A program made the position numbers and the translations under genes. Below are positions 36,904-45,450 of a DNA stretch of 64,000 nt, one piece after another. Numbering within the stretch: the first letter of the stretch is position 1; every line of letters starts with the position of its first letter. The notes beneath the pieces were generated by a model. The model did not search any database. It was not told the DNA's origin and saw only the letters and a program-made list of their open reading frames with translations. The stretch comes from JAEUOS01 sp965279115 (GTDB lineage Bacteria > Pseudomonadota > Gammaproteobacteria > Burkholderiales > JAEUOS01): NCBI GenBank assembly GCA_965279115.1, contig OZ257137.1, positions 2,418,001 to 2,482,000 of the forward strand, in the 5' to 3' direction.

Positions 36904-37975
36904 GGTTGTATTCCGCAATGGCCAAGCTCTCGTAGTCGACCATCTCGCCCCCCAGCGAGCCGGACACGATTGCCCGACTGCGCACTTCGGAAAGAAGCGT
37001 GAGCGCGCAGCCGTCGTCATTCGGCATGCATAGTTGGGCATAGTCGTCGTGCCGGAGGTCTAGCGTCAGGCTGTCGCGACCGCAAGCTGCGCGAATCAAG
37101 ACGCGTGCAGGAATGTCCGCCGCGCCGCCGTGCGCCGCGAGCGCCGCGACCGCAGGAACCCTGACGATGTGGCCGGGCCGCAGGTACCCGGCGCAGTTGA
37201 CGGCGATGTCCGCGGCGTGAAACACACGAGTGGGCGCGTGCCGGTGCCAGGCCATGATACTGCGCGAGAACAAGCGGTTACGGCCGCGATCTGCTATTTG
37301 CATGTACACGATAGTCCAATCCACCGCCGCATCGACCGGCAGGAGCACGATCCACTCCCAGCTGAAGTCGCCGCCCCATGGAAAGTGGCCCCAGTTGCGG
37401 TCGTGATAGGCGGGCGCCGACACTACCTGAAAGTGTGCGGATCCCAAATTTAGAGTTCCGCTTGCGCTCAAGCGTGGTACGACAAGCCAGCGCATCGGGC
37501 CGCGCGGTGACAGCCGCACGCTGCGTGCAAGCGCCGGTCTGGACTCGGGTGTCAGCGTGAGTCGTGCCGAGAACTGCCCCGCGCCGTCGATCTCAATATG
37601 GTAGTTGCCGTCGCGGAACGTCAGCGCATGTGGACCGAAGCGTGTCTCAAGGTCCCCGGCGCGTACGCGGCAGGCGGCAAGGTCGAAACTGTCCACGCTT
37701 CCGGACCAGCGTGTCCCGTCGCGAAGCATTATCACTAGCCGCGGCACCTCGACAGTCGTGCCGTCGCGGGCCTCCGCTGTCAGGCTGAAATTGAGTAGCA
37801 GCTTGAAGTTGTCCGTAGCTACGCAGAAGTACGACCACTCCTTTGCGCCGCTGCCATCTTCACCCATCGCGCCCGGGCGGCGCCAGTAATCCGTGCGGGC
37901 GAAAAGGCCGTGCGAAGAATCCATGACGGACCTTGCGCGCGGCACGCAGTCTTGGACATCGGTGACGCCAATCAT
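36890..37975 (-). CDS. CrtC/AttH-like lipocalin-fold protein (carotenoid 1,2-hydratase-like)
   Basis: A 361-residue soluble protein, beta-rich throughout, with the central signature APAYHDRNWGHFPWGGDF (188-204) and WEWIVLLP. The YHD-x-NWG motif is shared by CrtC hydroxyneurosporene synthase, AttH and fungal lipocalin-fold cyclases, in which two such domains form a cavity for a long hydrophobic substrate. In CrtC it catalyses hydration of a terminal carotenoid double bond. The ATG overlaps the upstream stop as ATGA (37972-37975). Its position between the polyprenyl synthase and the FAD enzyme supports an isoprenoid substrate, but hydration is only one of the possible reactions. Confidence 0.7.
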   Translation of the reverse strand: MIGVTDVQDCVPRARSVMDSSHGLFARTDYWRRPGAMGEDGSGAKEWSYFCVATDNFKLLLNFSLTAEARDGTTVEVPRLVIMLRDGTRWSGSVDSFDLAACRVRAGDLETRFGPHALTFRDGNYHIEIDGAGQFSARLTLTPESRPALARSVRLSPRGPMRWLVVPRLSASGTLNLGSAHFQVVSAPAYHDRNWGHFPWGGDFSWEWIVLLPVDAAVDWTIVYMQIADRGRNRLFSRSIMAWHRHAPTRVFHAADIAVNCAGYLRPGHIVRVPAVAALAAHGGAADIPARVLIRAACGRDSLTLDLRHDDYAQLCMPNDDGCALTLLSEVRSRAIVSGSLGGEMVDYESLAIAEYNHAAP

Positions 37976-38262
37976 CGCAGCAGTGTGCCTTCATCTCGGC
38001 GATCGTCACCGGGCGGCGCCGGGTCGCGCGACTGCGGTGTCTCGATGAGCGCGAGCCAGCGGAGCAGCCGGGCGCGGACTGCGCACACCCCTAGGCAGAG
38101 CGAAAGGAGGCGCGCATCGGGCTCCGCACCCTGCGTGTTCGCTTCCGGTTCGAGCGCGAGTTCGGCAAAGCGCTGCATCAGTTGGCGCGTGCCTAGCAAC
38201 ACGTCGACCATATCGTTGTGGTCCGCGCTGCAATCGATGAGGCCGAGCGGATCGTCATGCAT
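37972..38262 (-). CDS. Unknown 96-residue protein
   Basis: Starts at the ATG at 38262 inside the end of the preceding gene (8-bp overlap) and ends in an ATGA overlap with the next. It is predicted mainly helical: an acidic start (DDPLGLIDCSADHNDM), a hydrophobic helix around VLLGTRQLMQRFAELAL and a Cys-containing helix LSLCLGVCAVRARLLRWLAL, then a charged tail. No domain is recognised. The tight coupling on both sides says it belongs to the same complex or pathway as its neighbours. Confidence 0.6.
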   Translation of the reverse strand: MHDDPLGLIDCSADHNDMVDVLLGTRQLMQRFAELALEPEANTQGAEPDARLLSLCLGVCAVRARLLRWLALIETPQSRDPAPPGDDRRDEGTLLR

Positions 38263-38668
38263 GGCGTGATTGCTCCCATCGAAACAGCTTGTCAAGCAGC
38301 TTGTCGCCGTCCTCGAGGGAACACAGCGTGAACAGTACGTCAAGCAGATGCGTGGGTAACACCCCCGGGGGATCGCGGTCGAGCAGCGAGATGGTGGACA
38401 GGTCGAAGACCAGTCCAAGCTGGCGCACCAGACGGGATTGTCGCAGGCGCTGCTCCCAGGCCTGGCCCTCCGGTGTTGCGCTGTAGCGTCGTCCTTCGGC
38501 GCTTAGGTACTGGAACATTGCATGCGCCGCCGCCGGATGCTTAATCACCGACTTTTGCAGGTCGCGCAGCGCGGCGAGCATTTCGTCTTCGCGCTCGCCG
38601 AGCGTGACCGTCGGCACGGCCCAGTCTTCCGCGACGCCGCCGGCCGGTGATGGATCAGAACTCTTCAT
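38255..38668 (-). CDS. Unknown 137-residue protein
   Basis: A helical soluble protein with no recognised domain. Features are an N-terminal flexible Ser/Pro segment, a long helix EREDEMLAALRDLQKSVIKH, and a Leu-rich second half (LVRQLGLVFDLSTISLLDRD, LPTHLLDVLFTLCSL). No signal peptide or membrane segment. It overlaps the upstream gene by 14 bp and the downstream one by 8 bp. It lacks the paired Asp-rich motifs that would mark a terpene or squalene/phytoene synthase. Confidence 0.65.
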   Translation of the reverse strand: MKSSDPSPAGGVAEDWAVPTVTLGEREDEMLAALRDLQKSVIKHPAAAHAMFQYLSAEGRRYSATPEGQAWEQRLRQSRLVRQLGLVFDLSTISLLDRDPPGVLPTHLLDVLFTLCSLEDGDKLLDKLFRWEQSRHA

Positions 38669-39377
38669 CGTACAGTTCGGCTTCGAGCCATACCCGTGAA
38701 TGCGGTCTACCGTTCATGCGCACATCGAACGCCGCACTCACGGAATTCATGTCACGCGTATCCGCGCGTCCCACGTCAAGCATAAGCCGGACCGTCATTT
38801 TGGCACCAGGTTCAAGGCTGAAATGTGCTGGCTCCGCCCGCGCGGCAGCGTCCGAAACGGGGCTCCCCTCAGCCGTGAACCCGCACACGGTTCCGCCCTC
38901 GATAGTGACCTCGACCGTCTCTGCGAACCGGTTAAGGCAACGGAAGCGGCCGGCTGAGAAGCCGCCGCGAGGGCATTGCAACAGGACCGTCTGCTGTAGC
39001 GAACCGGCTGCCGGCGCGGCCTGCACGGGCGCCACCTTGGACATCAGCGTATCAACGATTGAGGCCTGCTCGCGCAAATGCGTTTCGAAGCTACGCAGCC
39101 TACGCCACAAGTCTTGGTAGCTATCGACATGCGTCGCGTGAATACGCAATTGGGCGTCATGGATAGCGCCCAGGACACCCGCGATCCGGATCGGATCGAT
39201 AGGTAAAGGCGAATGCGACAACGATGGCGTCCGGGGCGGTGCCGGCCGGGCTCCCGGCTTTCCGCCCGCGGCCTCCTGCTCCGCCACTCGCTGATTCTCG
39301 ATGCGCAAGAACACCCGAGCCAGTTCATCAGCCGGCACGGCCCTGAACTTGCTTGCGAGTTCGGACAGGATGCTCAT
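38655..39377 (-). CDS. Unknown 240-residue protein with a beta-rich C-terminal domain
   Basis: The ATG at 39377 is preceded by GGGAGA. Residues 1-40 are helical, followed by a Pro/Ala/Ser-rich linker (about 37-60), a helical segment with coiled-coil character (about 65-110, including YQDLWRRLRSFETHLREQA) and a beta-rich domain (about 130-240) ending in alternating strands SAAFDVRMNG and SRVWLEAELYDEEF. The last part looks like an immunoglobulin-type sandwich. No family is recognised. It starts 14 bp after the polyprenyl synthase stop and overlaps the next gene, so it is a core member of the operon. Confidence 0.65.
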   Translation of the reverse strand: MSILSELASKFRAVPADELARVFLRIENQRVAEQEAAGGKPGARPAPPRTPSLSHSPLPIDPIRIAGVLGAIHDAQLRIHATHVDSYQDLWRRLRSFETHLREQASIVDTLMSKVAPVQAAPAAGSLQQTVLLQCPRGGFSAGRFRCLNRFAETVEVTIEGGTVCGFTAEGSPVSDAAARAEPAHFSLEPGAKMTVRLMLDVGRADTRDMNSVSAAFDVRMNGRPHSRVWLEAELYDEEF

Positions 39378-39390
39378 TGCTTCTCCCAGG

Positions 39391-40464
39391 TTAAACCGTA
39401 CGCCGGACCGTGAAGTCCGCAAGTTCGAGCAGAAACTCCTTGTGTTTTGAACTCGGCCAAGCGAGCGCGATCCGCGATAGATCCGATTGAAACCGGCGCG
39501 CGAATCGATGGGCAGCGCGCTGTGCGAACTCGAGACTGCCGTGAAGCTCGATCAGACGCCGAAGGAAATCGATGTCCGCTGAACTGCGTACGTCACGCTC
39601 GCTGGCGTCGTCGAGGCCCATCGCTGCCGCGCGCGGTTGTCGCTTTGCAAGTACTCGTATCGCCGCGTCGCGCTGTGCGGCAGACGCGGCGCCAATCGCA
39701 TGTATAAGTATCAGGGTGCGCTTGCCTTCCCACAGGTCGGCGAACGTGTCCTTGCCATAGTCGCCGTGATGTGACGCCAGATTCAGAACGTCGTCCTGGA
39801 TCTGGAACGCGATTCCAAGTGGGATGGCGAGCCTCGCGATGCGCCCGACAGTCTCGTGCCCAGCGCCGGCGACAATGGCTCCTGCTGCTGTAGGGGCGAT
39901 GAAGGAGTACCAGGACGTTTTCTTATGCACCAGTCGGTAGTACTCCCGCATATTGCCCGGCACAGATCCGGATCTCATCCAGCCGAGTTCGATCATCTGG
40001 CCCTCTGCGGTTTCACGAGCCATGCGGGCGATCAGGCGCAGGATGCGCAACGCCCGCCCGACGCCGACTACGTTCATGTTGTCGAGCAGCGGATCGATCG
40101 CGAGTGCCAGCATGCCGTCGCCGACGTTGACCGCCGAGGGCACGCCATGCTTAGCGTTCAGCGTTGCCTCGTGCCTACGCTTTGACGAATCGTCCTCGAC
40201 GTCATCGTGGATCAGGAATGCGTTGTGGTATAGCTCGAGTACCGCTGCTGTCGGCAGCACCGCCGATTCGATTCCCCCGAGAGCGCGGCACACCGCGACG
40301 CAGAGTGCCGGACGCAACGCCTTGCCATGACGCAACGGGTAGTCGAGCATCAGTTCATACAGGCCGCCGGTGTGGCGGTCGTCCCGCGGAATGACGCGCC
40401 TGATCTCGGCGGCAATCAGGTCTCGGCAGGAGTGCAGATAGCTCTCGAGTGTAGTCTGAGTCAT
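39391..40464 (-). CDS. Polyprenyl (geranylgeranyl-type) diphosphate synthase
   Basis: A 357-residue all-helical trans-prenyltransferase that condenses isopentenyl diphosphate with an allylic diphosphate. Conserved sites: GKALRPAL (about 47-54), first aspartate-rich motif HDDVEDD (86-92), KKTSWY (181-186) and second motif QIQDDVLN (221-228). The last is DDxxN, not the usual DDxxD, as in some geranylgeranyl synthases. Chain length cannot be fixed from sequence; the residues just before the first motif (YHNAFLI) suggest a product longer than C15. It is second in the operon, 24 bp after the kinase gene. No prenyl-chain cyclase or phytoene/squalene synthase is found beside it. Confidence 0.9.
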   Translation of the reverse strand: MTQTTLESYLHSCRDLIAAEIRRVIPRDDRHTGGLYELMLDYPLRHGKALRPALCVAVCRALGGIESAVLPTAAVLELYHNAFLIHDDVEDDSSKRRHEATLNAKHGVPSAVNVGDGMLALAIDPLLDNMNVVGVGRALRILRLIARMARETAEGQMIELGWMRSGSVPGNMREYYRLVHKKTSWYSFIAPTAAGAIVAGAGHETVGRIARLAIPLGIAFQIQDDVLNLASHHGDYGKDTFADLWEGKRTLILIHAIGAASAAQRDAAIRVLAKRQPRAAAMGLDDASERDVRSSADIDFLRRLIELHGSLEFAQRAAHRFARRFQSDLSRIALAWPSSKHKEFLLELADFTVRRTV

Positions 40465-40487
40465 GGCTGCGGAATTGTTAGCCTTGC

Positions 40488-43400
40488 TCAGGCGCCGCGT
40501 AGAACCGACACCGGGTAGAACATCGCCGCGAACGCCGGCGGGTTGCAGATCCTTTCCCGTGTCATGAATCCGCCATCTGCAGACGCTGCTGCGCTCTTTG
40601 CGCTTCGCTGCATCAGCGCTTCGGCATGAAGTTCCATGTCCGCAGCGCGATACCCTGCAATCGCCGACTCCAGCAGGCTTGCCTGCCTCACCTCATGGCC
40701 CTCGACGCCGGCCAGCATGCTGTCAATCGCAGCCGCCATGGCCTGCGCAAATGGCAGGCGGGCGGAACGGATCTTGCGCGCGTCATTGCGTGCGATGCCG
40801 AGAAGTGCGCGGCGGCGGTCTGCATTCGTGCCACGCGCGCTCGCGGCCGCGATAGCTGCCCGTGCACGCAGCTCGCGTAGGAAACTGCCGAGGGCGGCGA
40901 GCCGAAGGAATCCGGTCGTCGTAACTTCCGGCCATTTGCGCTCGATCAGGTCCCAGGCACGCTGCGCATCACCGAGATACAACAGGCAGTTCGTCGCCGC
41001 GATGAGGTGATGGAAGTGAAGCGAGGTGAAGTGGTCCTTGGGCACATTGCGCAACGTTCCATGGATGACCTGGAGGGCTGCTTCGCACTTGTCGTCCGCA
41101 GCAGCAATTAGGTAGCCGAGGAAGCTCGATCGAAAGACGTCGAAAAAATACTCGTCGCCACGCTTGCGGGCATCCGCGAGCAAGCCCGGCATCATGCCAC
41201 GCACACCATCGATCTCGCCGACGAACGCGCGCGCCGACAACCCCCAGCCGAGCAAGATGGCTACGTCGAATTGGACGCCGTGGCAATTCGACCGGTAGAG
41301 CTCGATCGCCTGGTTGGCACGCAATGCGCTCTGGCGCCAATGGCCCTTAAACCAAGCCACAGTTGCATCTGCGTGATAAACGAAGGCGCGGTTTGCAGGT
41401 TCGTCCGCACGATTGAGCACTTGCCTCGCTCGGACCATCATCGCATCGCACCGCTTCAGCATGCTGCGCCCGCCGAGATTTGCGTATATGCAAGCTTCCA
41501 GACCGATCGCGCGCATCAATCGCACCGGTTCGCGCGCCTCGATCGATTCCCGAAGATACCAGCTCGCCATCGCGTCTCCCACAACATAGTCGAGCATGCA
41601 AGTTCCCTTCGCGGCGACCCAAAGGGTGTCGAGCCGCAACAGGGTTTCCGCCGAAACGTTCGGCGCCGGACTCGACACCGCGCGCTGTACCCGCAGGGCG
41701 AACATGATGCGATTAAGCGTCGCAATGCGCAGTGCGGACCGCCGGTCATGCGGATAGGGTAGCGACAGGTCGGTGAACACGTTGCGCAGAAGATCGACGC
41801 CATTGGTCAACATTCCTGCAGATAAAAACTGCTCCGCAGCGCGGACTTTCAGTTGTGCGACCTCCAGCCGCGATGAACGCGTGTGATCGAGCGTTTCCAG
41901 GCTGCGTAAGTAGGCCTGCGCGGATTTGCGCGACGCGCCTGCGTTCGCCAGCACGGCACCGTACTCCGCGTTCAAGTCGGAAAGTGATGCGTTGCCATCG
42001 TCATGCTGAATAGCGAGTGCGAGAAAATCGGCGGCGATTGCGAAGTTCAGCCGGCCCGCTTCATTGCGGGCCGCAAGGACCGCGTAACGCGCAGCGTGCC
42101 CTGTTTGCCCGGCACCGATGAAGTGTGCGACCAGCGCTCGCGGATCTGACTCCTGCGATTGCATCAGGACCTCGGCGATGCGCGTGTGCAGGAGACGCTT
42201 TCGCTCAGGTTGCAACAGCCCGACCACCGCGCGGCGGATGCGATCGTGGAACACTGTGATTCTGACACTGTCCTTTTCTTGAACCTTCTTCAGAAAACGA
42301 TCACGGCAGAGGTTCGCTATTGCGCCTTGCGCGTCGCGCCGGACCCCCTCGATACCCAGCATAGTCGCCTCGTCGATGGGCAGGTCGCATAACGCCACGA
42401 GCGCCAGGATCTCGTGCGACGCCGGAGGCAGCGCCTGAAGGCGTTGCGACAGGGCGATTGCTGGATCGAACTGCCGACGCTCGTGGTCGTTTCCCCATCC
42501 GTGGCTGGCAATTTCGCGGATGAAGATCGGGAGACCGCCGGTGCCTTGCATCAGCAGCGTACGTTCTTCCTCGCTCGCAATCACCGCTCCGCTGAGGTCC
42601 TCGAATAACGACGCGCATTCATCGACGCCCAGCGGCTCAAGGAACACGTGCGAAATCCGCCCCTCCGGAGTTTCATCCGACGCGCGAAGGGCATCGAGTT
42701 GTTCGACTGACACGGCGCGGTCCTCCGCGCGATGGCTGATGATCATCAGAATGCCGGAAGTCGGGGTTCCGAGTATCCGTCGCAGGAACGGCGTGCTGCT
42801 CGAATCGCTCCACTGAATGTCGTCGATCCAGAGAACTAGGGGATGGGACGCGCTCAGTTCCACCAGCATCCGGCAGAGCGCGGCGAGCGCCTGTTCGGTC
42901 ATGACGAATGGATCGAGCGGCTCGCCATCGAGGCGACCCCGTACCTGGAAGCGGACCCGTTCGAGAACTGGAAACAGGCGGCGCAGGGCAGCATATTCGA
43001 AAGCCGAAACATGTGGTTGGAAAGCAGCAGACTTTGCAAGAAAGCCCGCCAGTCCGTCGACGATTCCATCGAGCGCCGGATACCTAATCGTTTCCTGATA
43101 GTGACAGTGCGAGTAAAACACCAGCGCCCCGGCATCGCGCGCCGAAGTGCCGACGAAATGCTCGACCAGCGAGGACTTCCCGATTCCAGATTCCCCGGCT
43201 AGAACAACCAGTTGAGGTGTGCCTCGCAGAGCGTGACTCAGCGATGTGTTAAGCGCGCTGAGGCCGGCCTCACGTCCAACCGACGAAAACGCCTTAGCCG
43301 AGGATGGCGCACCAGCATGCCGCCCACCTCGGATCCTTTGTGCGTCAAGGGTTCGAAGCACCGTCGCGCCGTCCGGCCGACGCTCCGGATCGGTGTCTGT

Positions 43401-44126
43401 CAGGCGTTCGATCAACTCGGCCAGGTAGGCCGGGCAATCCGGCGTGCGCAACATGACCGCCGAGGCACACGGAACGCCTTGCGGCAAGGTACCGGTAACA
43501 GTCTCGAATAGCATTACGCCAAAGGCGTACCAGTCAAACCCTGGAGAAGGCGGTGCCCCGGCAGCCTGCTCAGGGCACATATACGCCAGCGTACCTGCTC
43601 TGCCAATCGGGTGCTTACGTCCCGACGATTGCGACAACATGGCCAGTCCGAAATCGAGAACCACGACGCGTTTGGCATGCGATACAAGCACGTTGGACGG
43701 CTTGATATCCATATGGACACGCCCGCTCGCATGCACCGTTTGGAGCGCGTCAGCGGTAGCAATCGCGATCGAGTTAAGCGCGACATAGTCGATTCCGCTC
43801 GCGACACCATCGCGGCTGCGGACCGCCGACGCAAAATCCTTACCCTCGACGTACTCCATCGTGAAATAGCACTGCGGCGGATCGACGTAGAGGTCATAGA
43901 GAGCGACAATGTTGCGATGCGAAAACTTGCTTAGCTCGCGGAATTCGCGCTTGAATCTCACGATGTCTTCGCCTTGGGCGAAAGCCAATGATTTGAGCGC
44001 CACTGTAACCCGGTTACGACGGTCAAAAGCCTTGAAGACGAGACTCGTTGAGCCCCGACCGAGGTATGCCTCAATCGCGTAGCGCTCCGACACCGGCGCG
44101 ATTTGCAGCTCGGGTGCTAGCTCCAC
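40488..44126 (-). CDS. Ser/Thr protein kinase fused to AAA-type ATPase and TPR-like region
   Basis: A multidomain signalling protein of about 1,212 residues. The N-terminal kinase (about 14-265) has the Gly loop GRGSTS (24-29), Lys45, Glu in REFREL, catalytic HMDIKPSN (138-145), DFG (158-160) and CPE. A NACHT/AAA-like ATPase follows, with Walker A GESGIGKSS (311-319) and Walker B LVLWIDD (430-436). The rest (about 560-1200) is Ala/Leu-rich helical repeats of TPR type. I use the GTG at 44126, which has AAAGGGA five bases upstream; GTG at 44156 is the alternative. The HRD motif is HMD, so it is a non-RD kinase. It heads the operon and is divergent from the FHA-cyclase, a likely phospho-partner. 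Confidence 0.85.
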   Translation of the reverse strand: MELAPELQIAPVSERYAIEAYLGRGSTSLVFKAFDRRNRVTVALKSLAFAQGEDIVRFKREFRELSKFSHRNIVALYDLYVDPPQCYFTMEYVEGKDFASAVRSRDGVASGIDYVALNSIAIATADALQTVHASGRVHMDIKPSNVLVSHAKRVVVLDFGLAMLSQSSGRKHPIGRAGTLAYMCPEQAAGAPPSPGFDWYAFGVMLFETVTGTLPQGVPCASAVMLRTPDCPAYLAELIERLTDTDPERRPDGATVLRTLDAQRIRGGRHAGAPSSAKAFSSVGREAGLSALNTSLSHALRGTPQLVVLAGESGIGKSSLVEHFVGTSARDAGALVFYSHCHYQETIRYPALDGIVDGLAGFLAKSAAFQPHVSAFEYAALRRLFPVLERVRFQVRGRLDGEPLDPFVMTEQALAALCRMLVELSASHPLVLWIDDIQWSDSSSTPFLRRILGTPTSGILMIISHRAEDRAVSVEQLDALRASDETPEGRISHVFLEPLGVDECASLFEDLSGAVIASEEERTLLMQGTGGLPIFIREIASHGWGNDHERRQFDPAIALSQRLQALPPASHEILALVALCDLPIDEATMLGIEGVRRDAQGAIANLCRDRFLKKVQEKDSVRITVFHDRIRRAVVGLLQPERKRLLHTRIAEVLMQSQESDPRALVAHFIGAGQTGHAARYAVLAARNEAGRLNFAIAADFLALAIQHDDGNASLSDLNAEYGAVLANAGASRKSAQAYLRSLETLDHTRSSRLEVAQLKVRAAEQFLSAGMLTNGVDLLRNVFTDLSLPYPHDRRSALRIATLNRIMFALRVQRAVSSPAPNVSAETLLRLDTLWVAAKGTCMLDYVVGDAMASWYLRESIEAREPVRLMRAIGLEACIYANLGGRSMLKRCDAMMVRARQVLNRADEPANRAFVYHADATVAWFKGHWRQSALRANQAIELYRSNCHGVQFDVAILLGWGLSARAFVGEIDGVRGMMPGLLADARKRGDEYFFDVFRSSFLGYLIAAADDKCEAALQVIHGTLRNVPKDHFTSLHFHHLIAATNCLLYLGDAQRAWDLIERKWPEVTTTGFLRLAALGSFLRELRARAAIAAASARGTNADRRRALLGIARNDARKIRSARLPFAQAMAAAIDSMLAGVEGHEVRQASLLESAIAGYRAADMELHAEALMQRSAKSAAASADGGFMTRERICNPPAFAAMFYPVSVLRGA

Positions 44127-44468
44127 CGCTATCCCTTTCTCTGATCCCGACCTCACGCTCCGCCTGCGGAGGCCATACGTACAGTCCAGTCGAACCGCAG
44201 TTCCGGATCAGTTTAGCGTTGTTTCCCGGGCAGCCGTATCGCCCAGCTTGGCTGCAACACATGATATTGTGGCGAAAGAATGTCCGAACCAATTTGATGG
44301 CACTTTTGACCATGGCACGTAACCTAGGCCACTGACTATGGACGTGAAGTTCAACAATCTGGTGTTCATGGTCACGCGGTGCCTCCAGCGAGAATTTTGG
44401 TTTGAGCCGACTTTTTCGTATTCGAGGCTCAAGGCGAGCAAAGCCCTTTGGCGTCCGGTAAGCGGTCC
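44127..44468. promoter_or_regulatory. Divergent promoter region of the island operon
   Basis: A 342-bp gap between the kinase gene (minus) and the FHA-cyclase gene (plus). It must hold promoters for both. It is less GC-rich than the flanks, with stretches such as CATGATATTGTGG near 44260. I could not identify a convincing operator or a paired -35/-10 by eye. Confidence 0.5.
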
Positions 44469-45356
44469 ATGAGCACGCAACCGCCCGGTGGCGCACTCAT
44501 CCCAGTTTTCGGGCAGCACTGGGCCACCCAGACCCGCTATCTTTTGCGCGATGACATGACGCGTGTCGGGCGCGAGTTCGATTGCGATATCGTGATTCCC
44601 GATCGTGCTATCTCCCGCCGCCATGCCGAACTGGTGTGGGAGGGTGAGCACCTTATCCTGAATCCGGTGAGCGAGATAAACGCGACGGTCGTCAACGGCC
44701 GCGTCATCGACCGCCCAACGGAGGTCAGGCTCGACGATACGATTGAGTTCACCGACGCGCGCTTCGCGGTAAAGGTCTATATCAACGCGACGCTTGACTC
44801 CGCGTCGACGCAATACAACCCAGAGATCAACCGGCGTGTGACCGCGATCGTCTCCGCAGATGTGAAGTCCTACAGCGAGATGATGGAGAGGGACGATGTC
44901 TCGACCATGCACGCGATCACCAGAAGCCGAGCCTTGTTTGATGCGATAACCCAGCAGCATGGCGGCCGTGTGATCGACGCGGTTGGCGATTCGATTTTGG
45001 TCGAGTTCCCGAGTGTCTCGAATGCGCTCGCAGCGACAACCGAGTTTCAGGAGCGTATCGAGCAATTGGCCGAGCGCTCCGAACGCAATCAACGTTTGTT
45101 ATTCAGAATTGGCGTGAATGTGGGCGAGATCGTCACCCGGCCGGACGGTACGGTTTACGGCAATGCAGTCAATGTGGCGGCGCGAATTCAGAGCATGGCC
45201 GAGCCCGGGCACATTCTTGCTAGTCAAGTGGCCCGCGACCTGACGGCACGTTTGCCAGACGGATACCACTTCCTAGACGCAGGTACGCACGAATTGCGGA
45301 ACATCTCTGGAACACATTGTCTGTATGTACTTGTACGTCAGACGAAAAGTGCGTGA
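44469..45356 (+). CDS. FHA domain-class III adenylate/guanylate cyclase
   Basis: A 295-residue protein. The FHA domain (about 25-100) has the phosphothreonine-binding signature RVGREFDCDIVIPDRAISRR with conserved Gly, Arg and Ser-Arg-x-His. The class III cyclase domain (about 122-290) keeps both metal-binding Asp (D131 in SADVKSYS, D174 in VGDSI) and the transition-state Asn/Arg in NAVNVAARI, so it should be catalytically active. No membrane segment. FHA domains read Thr phosphorylation, so the divergent kinase is the obvious input, and cAMP (or cGMP) the output. The ATG at 44469 is used; the frame runs back to 44448. Confidence 0.9.
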   Translation: MSTQPPGGALIPVFGQHWATQTRYLLRDDMTRVGREFDCDIVIPDRAISRRHAELVWEGEHLILNPVSEINATVVNGRVIDRPTEVRLDDTIEFTDARFAVKVYINATLDSASTQYNPEINRRVTAIVSADVKSYSEMMERDDVSTMHAITRSRALFDAITQQHGGRVIDAVGDSILVEFPSVSNALAATTEFQERIEQLAERSERNQRLLFRIGVNVGEIVTRPDGTVYGNAVNVAARIQSMAEPGHILASQVARDLTARLPDGYHFLDAGTHELRNISGTHCLYVLVRQTKSA

Positions 45357-45450
45357 GGTCCGCATGCAATCTGTTCGTGTCCCCCAGAGTGGTGTAGCTC
45401 CTTTGTCGTTTGACAAACAGAGTAAGGCGTAGCCCGAAGCGGGTTGCTAA

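Larger units (their letters stand above)
29329..45450. mobile_element. Putative genomic island between iclR repeats (no integrase seen)
   Basis: About 16.1 kb carrying a FadL-type gene, an eight-gene isoprenoid/FAD operon and a divergent FHA-cyclase gene. Parts of it, most clearly 32.5-34 kb, are visibly less GC-rich than the flanks. The content is unrelated to the flanking catabolic genes, and the flanks are the two iclR copies. No transposase, integrase or relaxase gene is present, so entry by homologous recombination through iclR is the simplest model; this is inference. Confidence 0.6.

Noticed and set aside
39391..45356. Encapsulin-type compartment (prenyl synthase cargo with cyclic-nucleotide link)
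   Set aside because: No encapsulin shell protein or cyclic-nucleotide-binding shell domain is encoded in the island.
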